A stretch of DNA of 64,000 nt from Wielerella bovis (GTDB lineage Bacteria; Pseudomonadota; Gammaproteobacteria; Burkholderiales; Neisseriaceae). Every line of letters starts with the position of its first letter. Positions within the stretch are counted from its first letter, which is position 1. Positions 1 through 8,935 of the stretch are shown in pieces. The stretch is from NCBI RefSeq assembly GCF_022354465.1, contig NZ_CP092361.1, positions 434,001 to 498,000 of the forward strand, in the 5' to 3' direction. A program made the position numbers and the translations under genes. Under the pieces are notes generated by a model, which saw only the letters and a program-made list of their open reading frames with translations, was not told the DNA's origin and did not search any database.

Positions 1-1405
1 CATGAAATTCGTAATTGTACGAAATTTCTTTGCCTGATTTTTCTTGTGTTAAATAATCGTGATACACCGCTTTGATTTCTTTACGTAATAGAAACAAAGC
101 AATCAAGTTAGGCAGAACCATCATGCCGTTGAAAACATCTGATAAATTCCAAACTAAATCCACTTTGCCCAACGTACCCAATACAATCGCCAACAAAACC
201 AATCCGCGATAGATTTTTAAAAACTTGCCTTTAAACAAAAAACGGATATTGGATTCACCAAAATAATACCAGCTAATAATTGTCGTAAAGGCGAAGAACG
301 TTAAGCAAATTGCTAATAAACTGCCACCCCAATGACCAAATGCAATGACAAAGGCTTGCTGCGTTACGGCAGCACCTTGTAAGCCAGATGTATTTGCGCC
401 CGTCATTAAAATAATCAATGCAGTCATGGAACATACTATCATAGTATCAATGAAAATACTGATAAATGCTGCCATGCCTTGCAAGGAAGGGTGTGCAACA
501 TTGGCGGTTGCGTGTGCATGTGGCGTTGAACCCATACCTGCTTCGTTGGAAAACAAACCTCGTGCTACACCGAAACGAATGGCTTCGCGTATGCCTATCC
601 CTGCTGCGCCACCCAATACGGCTTGTGGATTAAAGGCTGCCACAAAAATTTGTTGCACAATGCTGCCGAGATGTTCGGAAAATTGCAACAAAATAAGAAT
701 TGAACTCAAAATATAGATAATCGCCATAAATGGCACGATAAATTGCGCGAAACGGGCTATGCGATTGATGCCACCAATAAAAATAGCCCCAGCTGCTACC
801 GCAAGGAAAATGCCGACCACGATAGCAGGAATTTCAAATGATGCTTGCACTGCGCTGGCAATGGAATTAGCTTGTACTGCATTACCAATAAATCCCAGCG
901 CGATAATCAAGGCGATAGAAAAGAAGCCTGATAAAAATCGCGCATTTGTTCGCCCAATTTTGTTGGTTAAACCATGGGTAATGTAAAAAGCAGGGCCGCC
1001 AATGTATTTACCATGACTAACCACACGATATTTTTGTGCCAATACTGCTTCGGCGAAAATAGTCGCCATACCAAAAAATGCAGATACCCAAATCCAGAAA
1101 ATAGCGCCAGGCCCCCCCGCAATGATAGCCGTTGCCACACCTGCCACGTTCCCTGTACCGATTTGTGCTGAAATGGCAACCGCTAATGCTTGAAATTGCG
1201 ACAAGGCTTGATGGTCTTTTTCCCCTTTGTTTTTGCTAAACAAGCCACCAAAGACCGATTTCATGCCTGTGCCGAATTTAGTAATTTGTGGCGCACCTAA
1301 ATATACGGTAAAAAATAAGCCAATCCCCACTAAGGCATACATGAGGATATAGCTCCATAGAACGGTGTTGATGCTGTCTACAATGTGTGCAAATGTTTCT
1401 TGCAT
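1..1405 (-). CDS. Sodium:alanine symporter family (AGCS) transporter, partial
   Basis: Reads from ATG at 1405 without a stop to the left window edge, about 468 residues, so only a short C-terminal end should be missing (family members are usually 450-500 residues). The translation starts MQETFAHIVDSINTVLWSY and contains the AGCS-type stretch AVAISAQIGTGNVAGVATAI followed by AGGPGAIFW, with many hydrophobic segments. Family members import alanine or glycine with Na+ at the inner membrane; the substrate here is inferred. The GGPGA motif is encoded by a run of seven Gs (seven Cs on the plus strand near 1111-1117), and the frame is intact through it. Confidence 0.9.
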   Translation of the reverse strand, partial: MQETFAHIVDSINTVLWSYILMYALVGIGLFFTVYLGAPQITKFGTGMKSVFGGLFSKNKGEKDHQALSQFQALAVAISAQIGTGNVAGVATAIIAGGPGAIFWIWVSAFFGMATIFAEAVLAQKYRVVSHGKYIGGPAFYITHGLTNKIGRTNARFLSGFFSIALIIALGFIGNAVQANSIASAVQASFEIPAIVVGIFLAVAAGAIFIGGINRIARFAQFIVPFMAIIYILSSILILLQFSEHLGSIVQQIFVAAFNPQAVLGGAAGIGIREAIRFGVARGLFSNEAGMGSTPHAHATANVAHPSLQGMAAFISIFIDTMIVCSMTALIILMTGANTSGLQGAAVTQQAFVIAFGHWGGSLLAICLTFFAFTTIISWYYFGESNIRFLFKGKFLKIYRGLVLLAIVLGTLGKVDLVWNLSDVFNGMMVLPNLIALFLLRKEIKAVYHDYLTQEKSGKEISYNYEFH

Positions 1406-1584
1406 AAATACCTCTGTTTTTATTGTAAAATTTTGTTTATGAAAAGGGTTGCATCATAGCTGATTTTTACAATGTAGTGGCATTTTATTTGGATTATTTG
1501 CTGGCAGAAATAGCCATATCATGCTAAATCTGATTTTGATTTTATGATTTTTGATTTAAATAAAGTTTTTTATCACAAAATAAT

Positions 1585-1616
1585 AGGCAGCCTGAAAAAT
1601 AGTTTTCAGGCTGCAT
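1585..1616 (-). terminator. DUS inverted-pair terminator after gpx
   Basis: An AGGCAGCCTGAA uptake sequence and its complement (last base mismatched) face each other across a short spacer, seven bases past the glutathione peroxidase stop codon. Paired uptake sequences commonly act as Rho-independent terminators in Neisseriaceae. Confidence 0.6.
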
Positions 1617-1622
1617 TTGAAT

Positions 1623-2159
1623 TTATAACAATTTTTGAATATCTGTCTCTATTTCAAATGGGGTAACGCTCGGTGCAAAACGTGCGACAACTTCTCCTTC
1701 ACGATTAACCAAGAATTTGGTGAAATTCCATTTAATATCCGAACCTTCGCGAGTTTCACCCAATGATGCCAATTTTAACAGCAAATCTTTGAAAATGTGA
1801 TTACCCGTATCTTCGGGTTGCTGTTGTTTCAAATAAACATATAAAGGATGCGCATTTGCACCATTCACATCAATTTTGTTGAAAATGGTAAATTCTGTAC
1901 CAAATTTCATCTGACAAACTTGCGCATATTCTGCGCCATTTTCAGGTGCTTGTTCGCGGAACTGGTTGCAGGGGAAATCCAAAATTTCCAAACCTTGTTC
2001 ACGATATTTAGCGTACAATTTTTGCAAATCCTCATATTGAGGTGTTAAGCCGCAGCGAGTGGCGGTATTAACCAAAAGCAAGACTTTACCACGATAATCT
2101 GCCAAAGATTTATCTTCGCCTTGTGCTGTTTGCAGGATAAACTGATAAATAGGTGCCAT
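1623..2159 (-). CDS. gpxA: Glutathione peroxidase family thiol peroxidase
   Basis: 178 residues, the normal length for bacterial GPx. It has the peroxidatic cysteine motif NTATRCGLTPQY near residues 31-42, a DFPCNQF motif near residue 61, and a WNFTKFLV motif near the C-terminus. Together these give the Cys, Gln and Trp/Asn residues of the family active site. It probably reduces hydroperoxides in the cytoplasm. Bacterial Cys-type members often use thioredoxin rather than glutathione, and the sequence does not settle which. It stands alone between an uptake-sequence terminator and the chemosensory cluster. Confidence 0.93.
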   Translation of the reverse strand: MAPIYQFILQTAQGEDKSLADYRGKVLLLVNTATRCGLTPQYEDLQKLYAKYREQGLEILDFPCNQFREQAPENGAEYAQVCQMKFGTEFTIFNKIDVNGANAHPLYVYLKQQQPEDTGNHIFKDLLLKLASLGETREGSDIKWNFTKFLVNREGEVVARFAPSVTPFEIETDIQKLL

Positions 2160-2188
2160 ATTTTTTCCTTATAAAAAATAATATGAAT

Positions 2189-2220
2189 AAGGCAGCCTGA
2201 AAATATTTTCAGGCTGCCTT
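2189..2220 (-). terminator. Perfect DUS inverted repeat ending the chemosensory cluster
   Basis: A 14-base arm containing AGGCAGCCTGAAAA is perfectly mirrored across a four-base loop, just downstream of the CheX-like stop. It probably terminates the cheA-like/cheY-like/cheX-like transcript. The uptake dialect is the Kingella type. Confidence 0.65.
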
Positions 2221-2232
2221 TTTGTAAACAAA

Positions 2233-2688
2233 TTATGGTTTACGCAATGAAATCACGATAGCTGCGCTGCGGTTTTTCCAGTTAATTGGAATCACAAATG
2301 AGCGGTCTTTGCGTGGCAACAAGATTTCATCTGGTGCACCGCGCAATACGATTGGTACAGAAATTTCAAATTCTTCACCAAATTCACTACGAGCATTACC
2401 TGCAATCGTGTTAGCTACTTCACCAACCAAGTCAATCATGAAAGACTCAGTAATTTCACGTTCGCCCATCAAAATTAACAAGCGTTCCAATAATTCTTTT
2501 GGCGCAGTGAAGTATACGATACCTTTATTTTTACCAGAAATCGCAATCACACCTGTGAAGTCTTTTGCAGAAGGAACGGTGTTTTCAACCAAATAAGGTG
2601 TGCCAACAACCAACTCCTCTGGATCCATCACTTGGTGGAAGTACTTTTGTACGCCTTCCAAGAATACTTGTAATTTTTCTTCTTTCAT
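2233..2688 (-). CDS. CheX-like chemotaxis phosphatase family protein
   Basis: 151 residues. The N-terminal half (KLQVFLEGVQKYFHQVM) and the central helix carrying LVGEVANTIAGNAR match the CheX/CheC phosphatase family, whose conserved E...N pair dephosphorylates CheY-P; the E and N are visible in GEVANTIAGNA near residues 88-98. It is the last gene of a three-gene cluster, three bases after the CheY-like gene, so the two are almost certainly cotranscribed. Its likely role is to reset phosphorylated partner response regulator in the cytoplasm; that pairing is inferred from context. Confidence 0.8.
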   Translation of the reverse strand: MKEEKLQVFLEGVQKYFHQVMDPEELVVGTPYLVENTVPSAKDFTGVIAISGKNKGIVYFTAPKELLERLLILMGEREITESFMIDLVGEVANTIAGNARSEFGEEFEISVPIVLRGAPDEILLPRKDRSFVIPINWKNRSAAIVISLRKP

Positions 2689-2691
2689 TTT

Positions 2692-3060
2692 TTAGTTTCC
2701 TTCTAACATTTCATCAAGAGCTTCGAATAAATCTTCATCAGTAAATGGTTTACAGATAAAACCACGTGCACCCAGTTGCAAGGCTTTAATGCCTGTTGCT
2801 TTGTCTGACAATGCTGAAATAACCAAAATGTTGGCACTTTCATCTAAATTAGTCAGTTCGTAGATGCATTCCAAACCATCCATTTTTGGCATGGTCAAAT
2901 CCATTGTAACTACATCTGGGCGGTGTTGTTTATATAGTTCAACAGCTTCCAAACCATTAGTTGCCGTTGCTACTACTTCAAAATCCATACGTGTTGAACC
3001 GCGAGTAATACGGTTACGAATCACGTTGGAATCATCAACAATCATTAATTTTCTAGCCAT
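2692..3060 (-). CDS. CheY-like single-domain response regulator
   Basis: 122 residues, a receiver domain with no output domain. Acidic residues are at KLMIVDDSN near residue 9-10, the phosphoacceptor aspartate is in VVTMDLTMPKMDGLE near residue 55, the switch residue is in ILVISALSD, and the conserved lysine is in FICKPF near residue 105. It lies between the kinase-like and CheX-like genes, so a phosphorelay kinase to CheY to CheX-type phosphatase is likely. Targets could be the type IV pilus motors, but nothing in the sequence shows that. Confidence 0.92.
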   Translation of the reverse strand: MARKLMIVDDSNVIRNRITRGSTRMDFEVVATATNGLEAVELYKQHRPDVVTMDLTMPKMDGLECIYELTNLDESANILVISALSDKATGIKALQLGARGFICKPFTDEDLFEALDEMLEGN

Positions 3061-3093
3061 AATATTCTCTATTTTATAAATTAAGTTAATCGG

Positions 3094-5184
3094 TTATTTT
3101 TTGGGGAAAGTAAAGCTAAAACGAGTGTAAGAGCCTGCGTGTGTTGATACACCAATTTTACCACCCAAAGCAGAAACACGGTCTTTGATAATATCTAAAC
3201 CTACACCGCGACCTGCATCTTCAGTTGATTTATCCAAAGTGGAGAAACCTGGGCTGAAAATCAATGCTAGTAACTCTTTATTACCCAATTGAGCAGCTTC
3301 TGCCTCGCTATATTTACCGATGCGAACAGCTTTAGCACGAATAGCTTCGTAATCTAAACCTTTACCATCATCTTCTAATACTAGTGAGAATTGGTTACCT
3401 TGGTCTAACAATTCCATGCGAACATGGCCTGTTGCCAATTTGCGTCTGCTTTGACGTTCTTCTGGGGTTTCAATCCCGTGTACGACTGCATTACGCAATA
3501 CTTGCACCGCAATTTCACGAATAACCGAATCTGTGGTTTCGTCTTTGGTTTCTTCTACACCAACGTAGCTGAAGTCAACACTTTTATTATTACGTTGTGC
3601 CAGGTCTGATACAAACTTGGTATAGTAATTGGCTAAAGTGTGTGCTTCACCAGAGTGAGCTGAATGTATAGGACCACTACCACCCAGACGTGATACTAAG
3701 TCTTCAATGGTTTGTGTCAATTTCATTAACTCATCCAAGTGAACTGCCAAGCCCAAGAAGTGTTCACCTGACAATGAAGGTACTTTTGACAAGCGATTCA
3801 ACTCATTTTCCAAGTTTTCTGCTAGCACTGTGAAACCATGTAATTTCAAGGTTGATGCCTCACCTTTCATACTGTGTACTTCACGGAACATAGTGTTCAC
3901 TTTGTCGCGCAATTCAGGTTGGCGTTCACCAGGTGCTTTCAATACGTTGTTGATATTGGTATTACGGCGTTTTACGTTGCGTACGAAATCATCAACCAAA
4001 CGACGGTCTGCTTGCAAAATGGTACTTAACATTTCCAATTGAACGTCATTTTGTTCACGTTCTTGTTCAATGCGTTGCTCCAGCAATACCGCATCGGTTA
4101 CGTCTGACACACCAACCAATACACGAGAAATATCTGTACCGTGATATACGCGGTTAAATTTGAAGTCCAAGTAACGTGTATCATTTTTGTCGCGACCTGG
4201 GATATTCACTGGCTGACGAGTCAATGGGTTCAAGCTGGAAATCAAACGTTCTTTGGTACGTTGGTTATACAACTGTCCAATGAAAGCGTGAGTTGTATTC
4301 AAATCTTCATCAGAAATCATACCACTCAAAACGTCCATCAAGTTTTTACCACCCAAGTTGGTTTGACCCACCAAGTTTTCCAACTCTTTAGAGTATTGAG
4401 AACCAATGTTCAACTCACTGTCCAACAGGAACAAACCTGTATTCACCGTATCCATAATCTCTGTGGTTTCACGACGTGCTGCTTCTGCTTCTCGGTCAGA
4501 TGCTACCAATTTTCGTACGAAGTATACCAAGAACAAAATCAGGTATAACAGCGCAATTGCAATACCCACAGTTTGTAGTGTATTCAAGAAAGAAGAACGA
4601 CTTTGAATAGTTCTTTGCAAACTTTCCAAAACAGATTCTGTCGCTTCATTTACGACTACACCTTGAGCTTGGGCTTGTAATACAGCCAAGTCCAAAGAGG
4701 TTGAAGTAGCAGTTGGTGAGGTTGCAACTTTTAAATAGTTATTTACTTCATTAGATAATGAAGTCCAAGAAGTTTTGACTGTAGCCAAATTTTTTGGATT
4801 GTCACCATCTCGTACTGCAGAAATATTTACTTCTGTAGTATTACCTTTGAACGAACCACCGTTTTGTAAGGCTGTTAAACTGCGTTCCCAAGTATCTTGA
4901 GATTCGTTTAATGTTTTCAAAGTAGTTTGCATGTGTGGACTGTTTGGGTCTTCACCATAAGACAGCTTTAAGCTCAATAGAGATTGCATCAATTTGTGCT
5001 GAGCTTGGTGTAACTGCTCTGCTACATAGTGTTGGTCAGTATTCTTTTGCACTTGAGAAGACAGGTAGATAGAAGTACCCATCAATGCGGTAATGAATAC
5101 CAAGAAAATACTAATGGACACAATCATGCCATAGTACCGCGACAAACCACTGCCGCTTAGTTTATTAAGTGAAATTTTACTCAT
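3094..5184 (-). CDS. Membrane-anchored CheA-like Hpt/histidine kinase
   Basis: 696 residues. Transmembrane segments lie near residues 20-42 and 203-223, flanking a periplasmic sensor of about 160 residues. A PAS-like region (240-365) and coiled coil (366-395) follow. The Hpt-type phosphoacceptor is His437 in REVHSMKGEAS. The ATPase part has an N box with LRNAVVHGIE (563-572), G1 DDGKGL (605-610) and G2 GRGVGL (658-663). The order Hpt then HATPase, and the N-box wording, are CheA-like, but there is no CheW/P5 domain. Receptor and kinase are therefore merged in one protein. Downstream are a receiver and a CheX-like phosphatase on the same strand. Input signal unknown. Confidence 0.85.
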   Translation of the reverse strand: MSKISLNKLSGSGLSRYYGMIVSISIFLVFITALMGTSIYLSSQVQKNTDQHYVAEQLHQAQHKLMQSLLSLKLSYGEDPNSPHMQTTLKTLNESQDTWERSLTALQNGGSFKGNTTEVNISAVRDGDNPKNLATVKTSWTSLSNEVNNYLKVATSPTATSTSLDLAVLQAQAQGVVVNEATESVLESLQRTIQSRSSFLNTLQTVGIAIALLYLILFLVYFVRKLVASDREAEAARRETTEIMDTVNTGLFLLDSELNIGSQYSKELENLVGQTNLGGKNLMDVLSGMISDEDLNTTHAFIGQLYNQRTKERLISSLNPLTRQPVNIPGRDKNDTRYLDFKFNRVYHGTDISRVLVGVSDVTDAVLLEQRIEQEREQNDVQLEMLSTILQADRRLVDDFVRNVKRRNTNINNVLKAPGERQPELRDKVNTMFREVHSMKGEASTLKLHGFTVLAENLENELNRLSKVPSLSGEHFLGLAVHLDELMKLTQTIEDLVSRLGGSGPIHSAHSGEAHTLANYYTKFVSDLAQRNNKSVDFSYVGVEETKDETTDSVIREIAVQVLRNAVVHGIETPEERQSRRKLATGHVRMELLDQGNQFSLVLEDDGKGLDYEAIRAKAVRIGKYSEAEAAQLGNKELLALIFSPGFSTLDKSTEDAGRGVGLDIIKDRVSALGGKIGVSTHAGSYTRFSFTFPKK

Positions 5185-5412
5185 GGGTTCATAACTCCAT
5201 ACCTTAGTTATAAAATATAAATATTTGAAGAAATTTATATTGGAAATATGTTTTTACACAAAACGCAATGTAAAAACGGCTTAATTTGGAATCGAGTCAT
5301 TATATTTCAAAACATAATCATACTAAACAGGTTTTCCTAGATTCTCTTTAAATCTGTGTTATATGTGTTTTGAAAATACAACGATATGGTATTTTCAGGC
5401 AGCCTGAAAAAA

Positions 5413-6138
5413 TTACGCAAAATGCAAAACCGCAGATGTGTATACATTTTGTACATCATCCAAACTTTCCAACGCATCAATCAATTTTTGCATTTTTTCC
5501 GCTTCTGTGCCTTCTAGTTCAGTGGTGTTTTGCGCACGCATAGTTACATCGCCATCTTCTGATTTAAAACCAGCTGCTTCCAAAGCTGTTTTAATGCTTG
5601 CCCATTCGGTTGGCGCAGTAATTACTTCAATGATGCCCTCATCATCTACAATCACATCTTCCGCACCTGCTTCCAATGCTGCTTCCATCAATGCATCTTC
5701 ATCCACATTGGTAAAAACCAAATAACCTTGATGAACAAAGTTAAACGCCACGCAACCATCTGTCCCTAAATTACCACCATTTTTGGTAAACGCATGGCGT
5801 ACATCTGCAACCGTGCGCGTTTTATTATCGGTCATGCAATCCACCATAACTGCTGCACCACCAATACCATAGCCTTCATAGCGCAATTCAATGTATTCCA
5901 CGCCTTCTAAATTGCCTGTGCCTTTGTCAATCGCGCGTTGGATATTGTCTTTGGGCATATTATTGTCCCAAGCTTTGTCCATTGCCAAACGCAAACGTGG
6001 ATTAGAAGCAGGGTCGCCACCACCCAATTTTGCTGCTACGGTAATTTCCTTAATCAGTTTGGTAAAAATTTTGCCACGTTGCGCATCAGCGCGTGCTTTT
6101 TTATGTTGAATATTCGCCCACTTACTGTGTCCAGCCAT
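5413..6138 (-). CDS. yebC: YebC/PmpR family protein
   Basis: 241 residues beginning [20 protein letters not shown], the hallmark N-terminus of the family. An in-frame TTG six bases upstream is possible, but GGGAG sits nine bases before the ATG and favours it. Members were annotated as transcriptional regulators, and more recent work links the family to rescue of ribosomes on difficult sequences such as polyproline. Full-length family protein. It is divergent from the ATP synthase operon and ends near an uptake-sequence motif. Confidence 0.95.
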   Translation of the reverse strand: MAGHSKWANIQHKKARADAQRGKIFTKLIKEITVAAKLGGGDPASNPRLRLAMDKAWDNNMPKDNIQRAIDKGTGNLEGVEYIELRYEGYGIGGAAVMVDCMTDNKTRTVADVRHAFTKNGGNLGTDGCVAFNFVHQGYLVFTNVDEDALMEAALEAGAEDVIVDDEGIIEVITAPTEWASIKTALEAAGFKSEDGDVTMRAQNTTELEGTEAEKMQKLIDALESLDDVQNVYTSAVLHFA

Positions 6139-6266
6139 CTTCAAAAACTCCCAATAAAATAACGATGAAATAAACGGCTTATTTTAACATATTTTTATAC
6201 AAGCAAAGTGTAGGCAGCCTGAAACTTAACAAATGACAGCCTGAAAAAAGGTTTTCGCAAATTTGC

Positions 6267-6296
6267 TTGACGATATTGTGATGTTTAGATTATATT
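6267..6296 (+). promoter_or_regulatory. Sigma-70-type promoter for the atp operon
   Basis: TTGACG (6267-6272) and TATATT (6291-6296) are separated by 18 bases and lie 38 bases before atpI. This is the best match to a housekeeping promoter between yebC and atpI. Start site not proven. Confidence 0.55.
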
Positions 6297-6333
6297 TCGC
6301 GTTTAAATTTAGTAAAACTTAACGGAAGAATTT

Positions 6334-6684
6334 GTGTTTGCAGTTGTTCGCTTACAATTTATTACACTGCTGCTCGCATCGCCGCTTTGTTTTGTTTTTT
6401 ATGGTTTTCAGGCTGCCTTATCATTTGCATTAGGCTGTTTGTCTTATACAATTCCCACAGTTATATCGGTACTAATTTTAAAACTTTCGCGCAAACAACC
6501 AGAACTTGTTGGTGTTGGATTTGTTGCATCGGAAGGTTTAAAAATAGTACTGGCTTTAATTTTGATGACCGCATCAGTTGTTTTATACAAAGAAATACGA
6601 TTTCTTCCTTTTTTTTGCGGTTTATTAATTGTCAGTCATTTGATTTTATTATACATTATGAAAGTTCATCATTATGGCAAGTGA
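6334..6684 (+). CDS. atpI: ATP synthase subunit I
   Basis: 116 residues starting at GTG with AACGGAAGAA just upstream. It is very hydrophobic with about four membrane helices, as expected for AtpI, which helps assemble the c-ring and is not part of the finished enzyme. It is first in the atp operon and its end overlaps the start of atpB by 11 bases, which suggests translational coupling. Identity rests on position and membrane topology more than on strong motifs. Confidence 0.85.
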   Translation: MFAVVRLQFITLLLASPLCFVFYGFQAALSFALGCLSYTIPTVISVLILKLSRKQPELVGVGFVASEGLKIVLALILMTASVVLYKEIRFLPFFCGLLIVSHLILLYIMKVHHYGK

Positions 6685-7561
6685 AGTATTGACCCCTGCC
6701 GATTACATTAAGCACCACTTACAAAGCTTAACCAGTTTGTCTGATGTAACCGAAGGGCAAGGTTTACAAAATATTGCAGACTTTTCATTCATCAATTTAG
6801 ATGCAATTTTCTTTTCTGCGCTATTGGGTATATTGGGTAGTTATATTCTGTATCGTGGAGCGCAAAAAGCCACTTCTGGTGTGCCAACGCGTTTTCAGGC
6901 TGCCGTAGAAATTTTGTTTGAATTTGTGGATGATATGTGTAAAAGTATCATTCATAATGAGAAATCACGCAAAGCAGTTGCGCCTGTCGGCTTAACTTTG
7001 TTTGTGTGGATTTTCTTAATGAATGCAATGGATTTGCTGCCAGTGGATTTGTTGCCACGCGTATTTCAAGGTATGACAGGTGAGCATCATGCTTTGTTAC
7101 GTGTTGTGCCGACAGCAGATTTAAATACTACTTTAGCAATTGCAATTGGTGTATTGCTGATGTGTATTTATTATAGTATTAAAATTAAAGGTTTAGGTGG
7201 TTGGGGGCATGAATTGATTTCTGCGCCATTTGGTGCAAATGGTGCGGTTGCTAAAATCATTTTGATGCCAATTAATTTTGTTATGAATGTTTTGGAGTTT
7301 TTCTCCAAAACCGTTTCGCATGGTATGCGGTTATTTGGTAATATGTATGCGGGCGAATTGGTATTTTTGTTGATTGCATTGCTTGGCGGTGCATGGGCAA
7401 GTACAGGTAGTGTTAGTTTACTTGACCCTATTTTGTTTATTTTCCATATTCTTGCTGGTTTGGCGTGGGCAATTTTCCATATTTTGGTAATTACGCTGCA
7501 AGCATTTATTTTCATGGCTTTGGCATTTGTTTATATTGGTCAAGCTCATGAACATCACTAA
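6674..7561 (+). CDS. atpB: F-type ATP synthase subunit a
   Basis: 295 residues, integral membrane. The C-terminal half includes the GMRLFGNMYAGE helix near residues 215-226, containing the essential arginine that faces the c-ring, and the late LAFVYIGQAHEHH tail. With the c-ring it forms the proton half-channels of Fo in the inner membrane. A N-terminal extension before the first helix is usual for proteobacterial AtpB. Confidence 0.97.
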   Translation: MASEVLTPADYIKHHLQSLTSLSDVTEGQGLQNIADFSFINLDAIFFSALLGILGSYILYRGAQKATSGVPTRFQAAVEILFEFVDDMCKSIIHNEKSRKAVAPVGLTLFVWIFLMNAMDLLPVDLLPRVFQGMTGEHHALLRVVPTADLNTTLAIAIGVLLMCIYYSIKIKGLGGWGHELISAPFGANGAVAKIILMPINFVMNVLEFFSKTVSHGMRLFGNMYAGELVFLLIALLGGAWASTGSVSLLDPILFIFHILAGLAWAIFHILVITLQAFIFMALAFVYIGQAHEHH

Positions 7562-7598
7562 AGATTAGATTTGTTGTTTTATTTTAACCTTTCTTTAA

Positions 7599-7850
<252 letters not shown>

Positions 7851-7902
7851 TAATTTGACCAAAACGAATTGTTTGATTAACCCCTGAACGAGGGCAAGTA
7901 AA

Positions 7903-8373
7903 GTGAATTTAAATGCAACCTTAATTGCGCAGTTAATCGTGTTTTTGGGTTTGTGTTGGTTTACACTCAAATTTGTGTGGCCACCCATTGCCAAAGCACT
8001 TGATGAACGTGCGGATAAAATCGCAGAAGGTTTGGCTGCTGCTGAACGCGGTAAAAGCGATTTTGAGCAAGCAGAGAAGAAAGTTGCAGAACTCTTGACC
8101 GAAGGTCGTAACCAAGTTAGTGAAATGGTTGCGAATGCAGAAAAACGTGCTGCACAAATTGTGGAAGATGCCAAAATTCAGGCTGCTTCTGAAGCTGCGC
8201 GTATTACTGCACAAGCAAAAACCGATGCTGAACAAGAAATCAATCGTGCACGCGAGGCTTTGCGTGAACAAGTTGCATTTTTGGCGGTTAAAGGTGCGGA
8301 ATCTATCTTGCGTTGCGAAGTGAATGAAAAACAGCATGCTCAGATGTTGGGTGCCTTAAAACAGGAGCTGTGA
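7903..8373 (+). CDS. atpF: F-type ATP synthase subunit b
   Basis: 156 residues, the standard length. GTG start, preceded by a GAGGG-containing leader at 7889-7893. One N-terminal membrane helix ([20 protein letters not shown]) is followed by a long Ala/Glu/Lys-rich coiled coil, giving the peripheral stalk. It is four bases from atpH, consistent with coupled translation. Confidence 0.96.
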   Translation: MNLNATLIAQLIVFLGLCWFTLKFVWPPIAKALDERADKIAEGLAAAERGKSDFEQAEKKVAELLTEGRNQVSEMVANAEKRAAQIVEDAKIQAASEAARITAQAKTDAEQEINRAREALREQVAFLAVKGAESILRCEVNEKQHAQMLGALKQEL

Positions 8374-8377
8374 TCTT

Positions 8378-8926
8378 ATGATAGAGTTCGCAACCGTTGC
8401 TCGTCCTTATGCCAAAGCAATGTTTGAATTGGCAGAGGCAAAAGAGCAAACTGAAAGCTGGTCTGAAGGTCTTCAGCAACTGGCTTGGCTGGTTCAGCAA
8501 CCCAAAGTAGCTGCATATATCAATCGTGTTGATGTAGAAGCTGATGATAAAGCAAAAGAGCTTATTCATTTGTTGGACAAGATCCAAGCAACAAAAAGTG
8601 TTGAATTCAAAAATTTTATTCATGTGGTTGCTAGTGAAAAAAGACTTGCTGTACTGCCGAATATTTTTGAATTGTATAAAGAGTTTGTTTTGGCAAAAAA
8701 TAATACCAAACAAGCTACTATCTATACCGCTTATGCCGTTGCGAGCGAAGGTCAGCGTGCCAAAATCATCAGTGATTTAGAGCAGCATTTTCATGTTCGC
8801 TTACAGGCTAATTTTATTACCGAACCTGATTTAATTGGTGGTTTAAAAGTAGTTGTAGGTGATCAAGTGTTAGATTTGTCGGTGCAGGGTAAATTGCAAA
8901 AACTGTACGCGACTATGACAAATTAG
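8378..8926 (+). CDS. atpH: F-type ATP synthase subunit delta
   Basis: 182 residues, beginning FATVARPYAKAMFELA, the conserved delta-family N-terminal helix, and ending with LIGGLKVVVGDQVLDLSVQGKL, the conserved C-terminal block. It links the b stalk to the top of the alpha3beta3 head. It lies between atpF and atpA in the usual proteobacterial order. Confidence 0.96.
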   Translation: MIEFATVARPYAKAMFELAEAKEQTESWSEGLQQLAWLVQQPKVAAYINRVDVEADDKAKELIHLLDKIQATKSVEFKNFIHVVASEKRLAVLPNIFELYKEFVLAKNNTKQATIYTAYAVASEGQRAKIISDLEQHFHVRLQANFITEPDLIGGLKVVVGDQVLDLSVQGKLQKLYATMTN

Positions 8927-8935
8927 GAGGATTTC

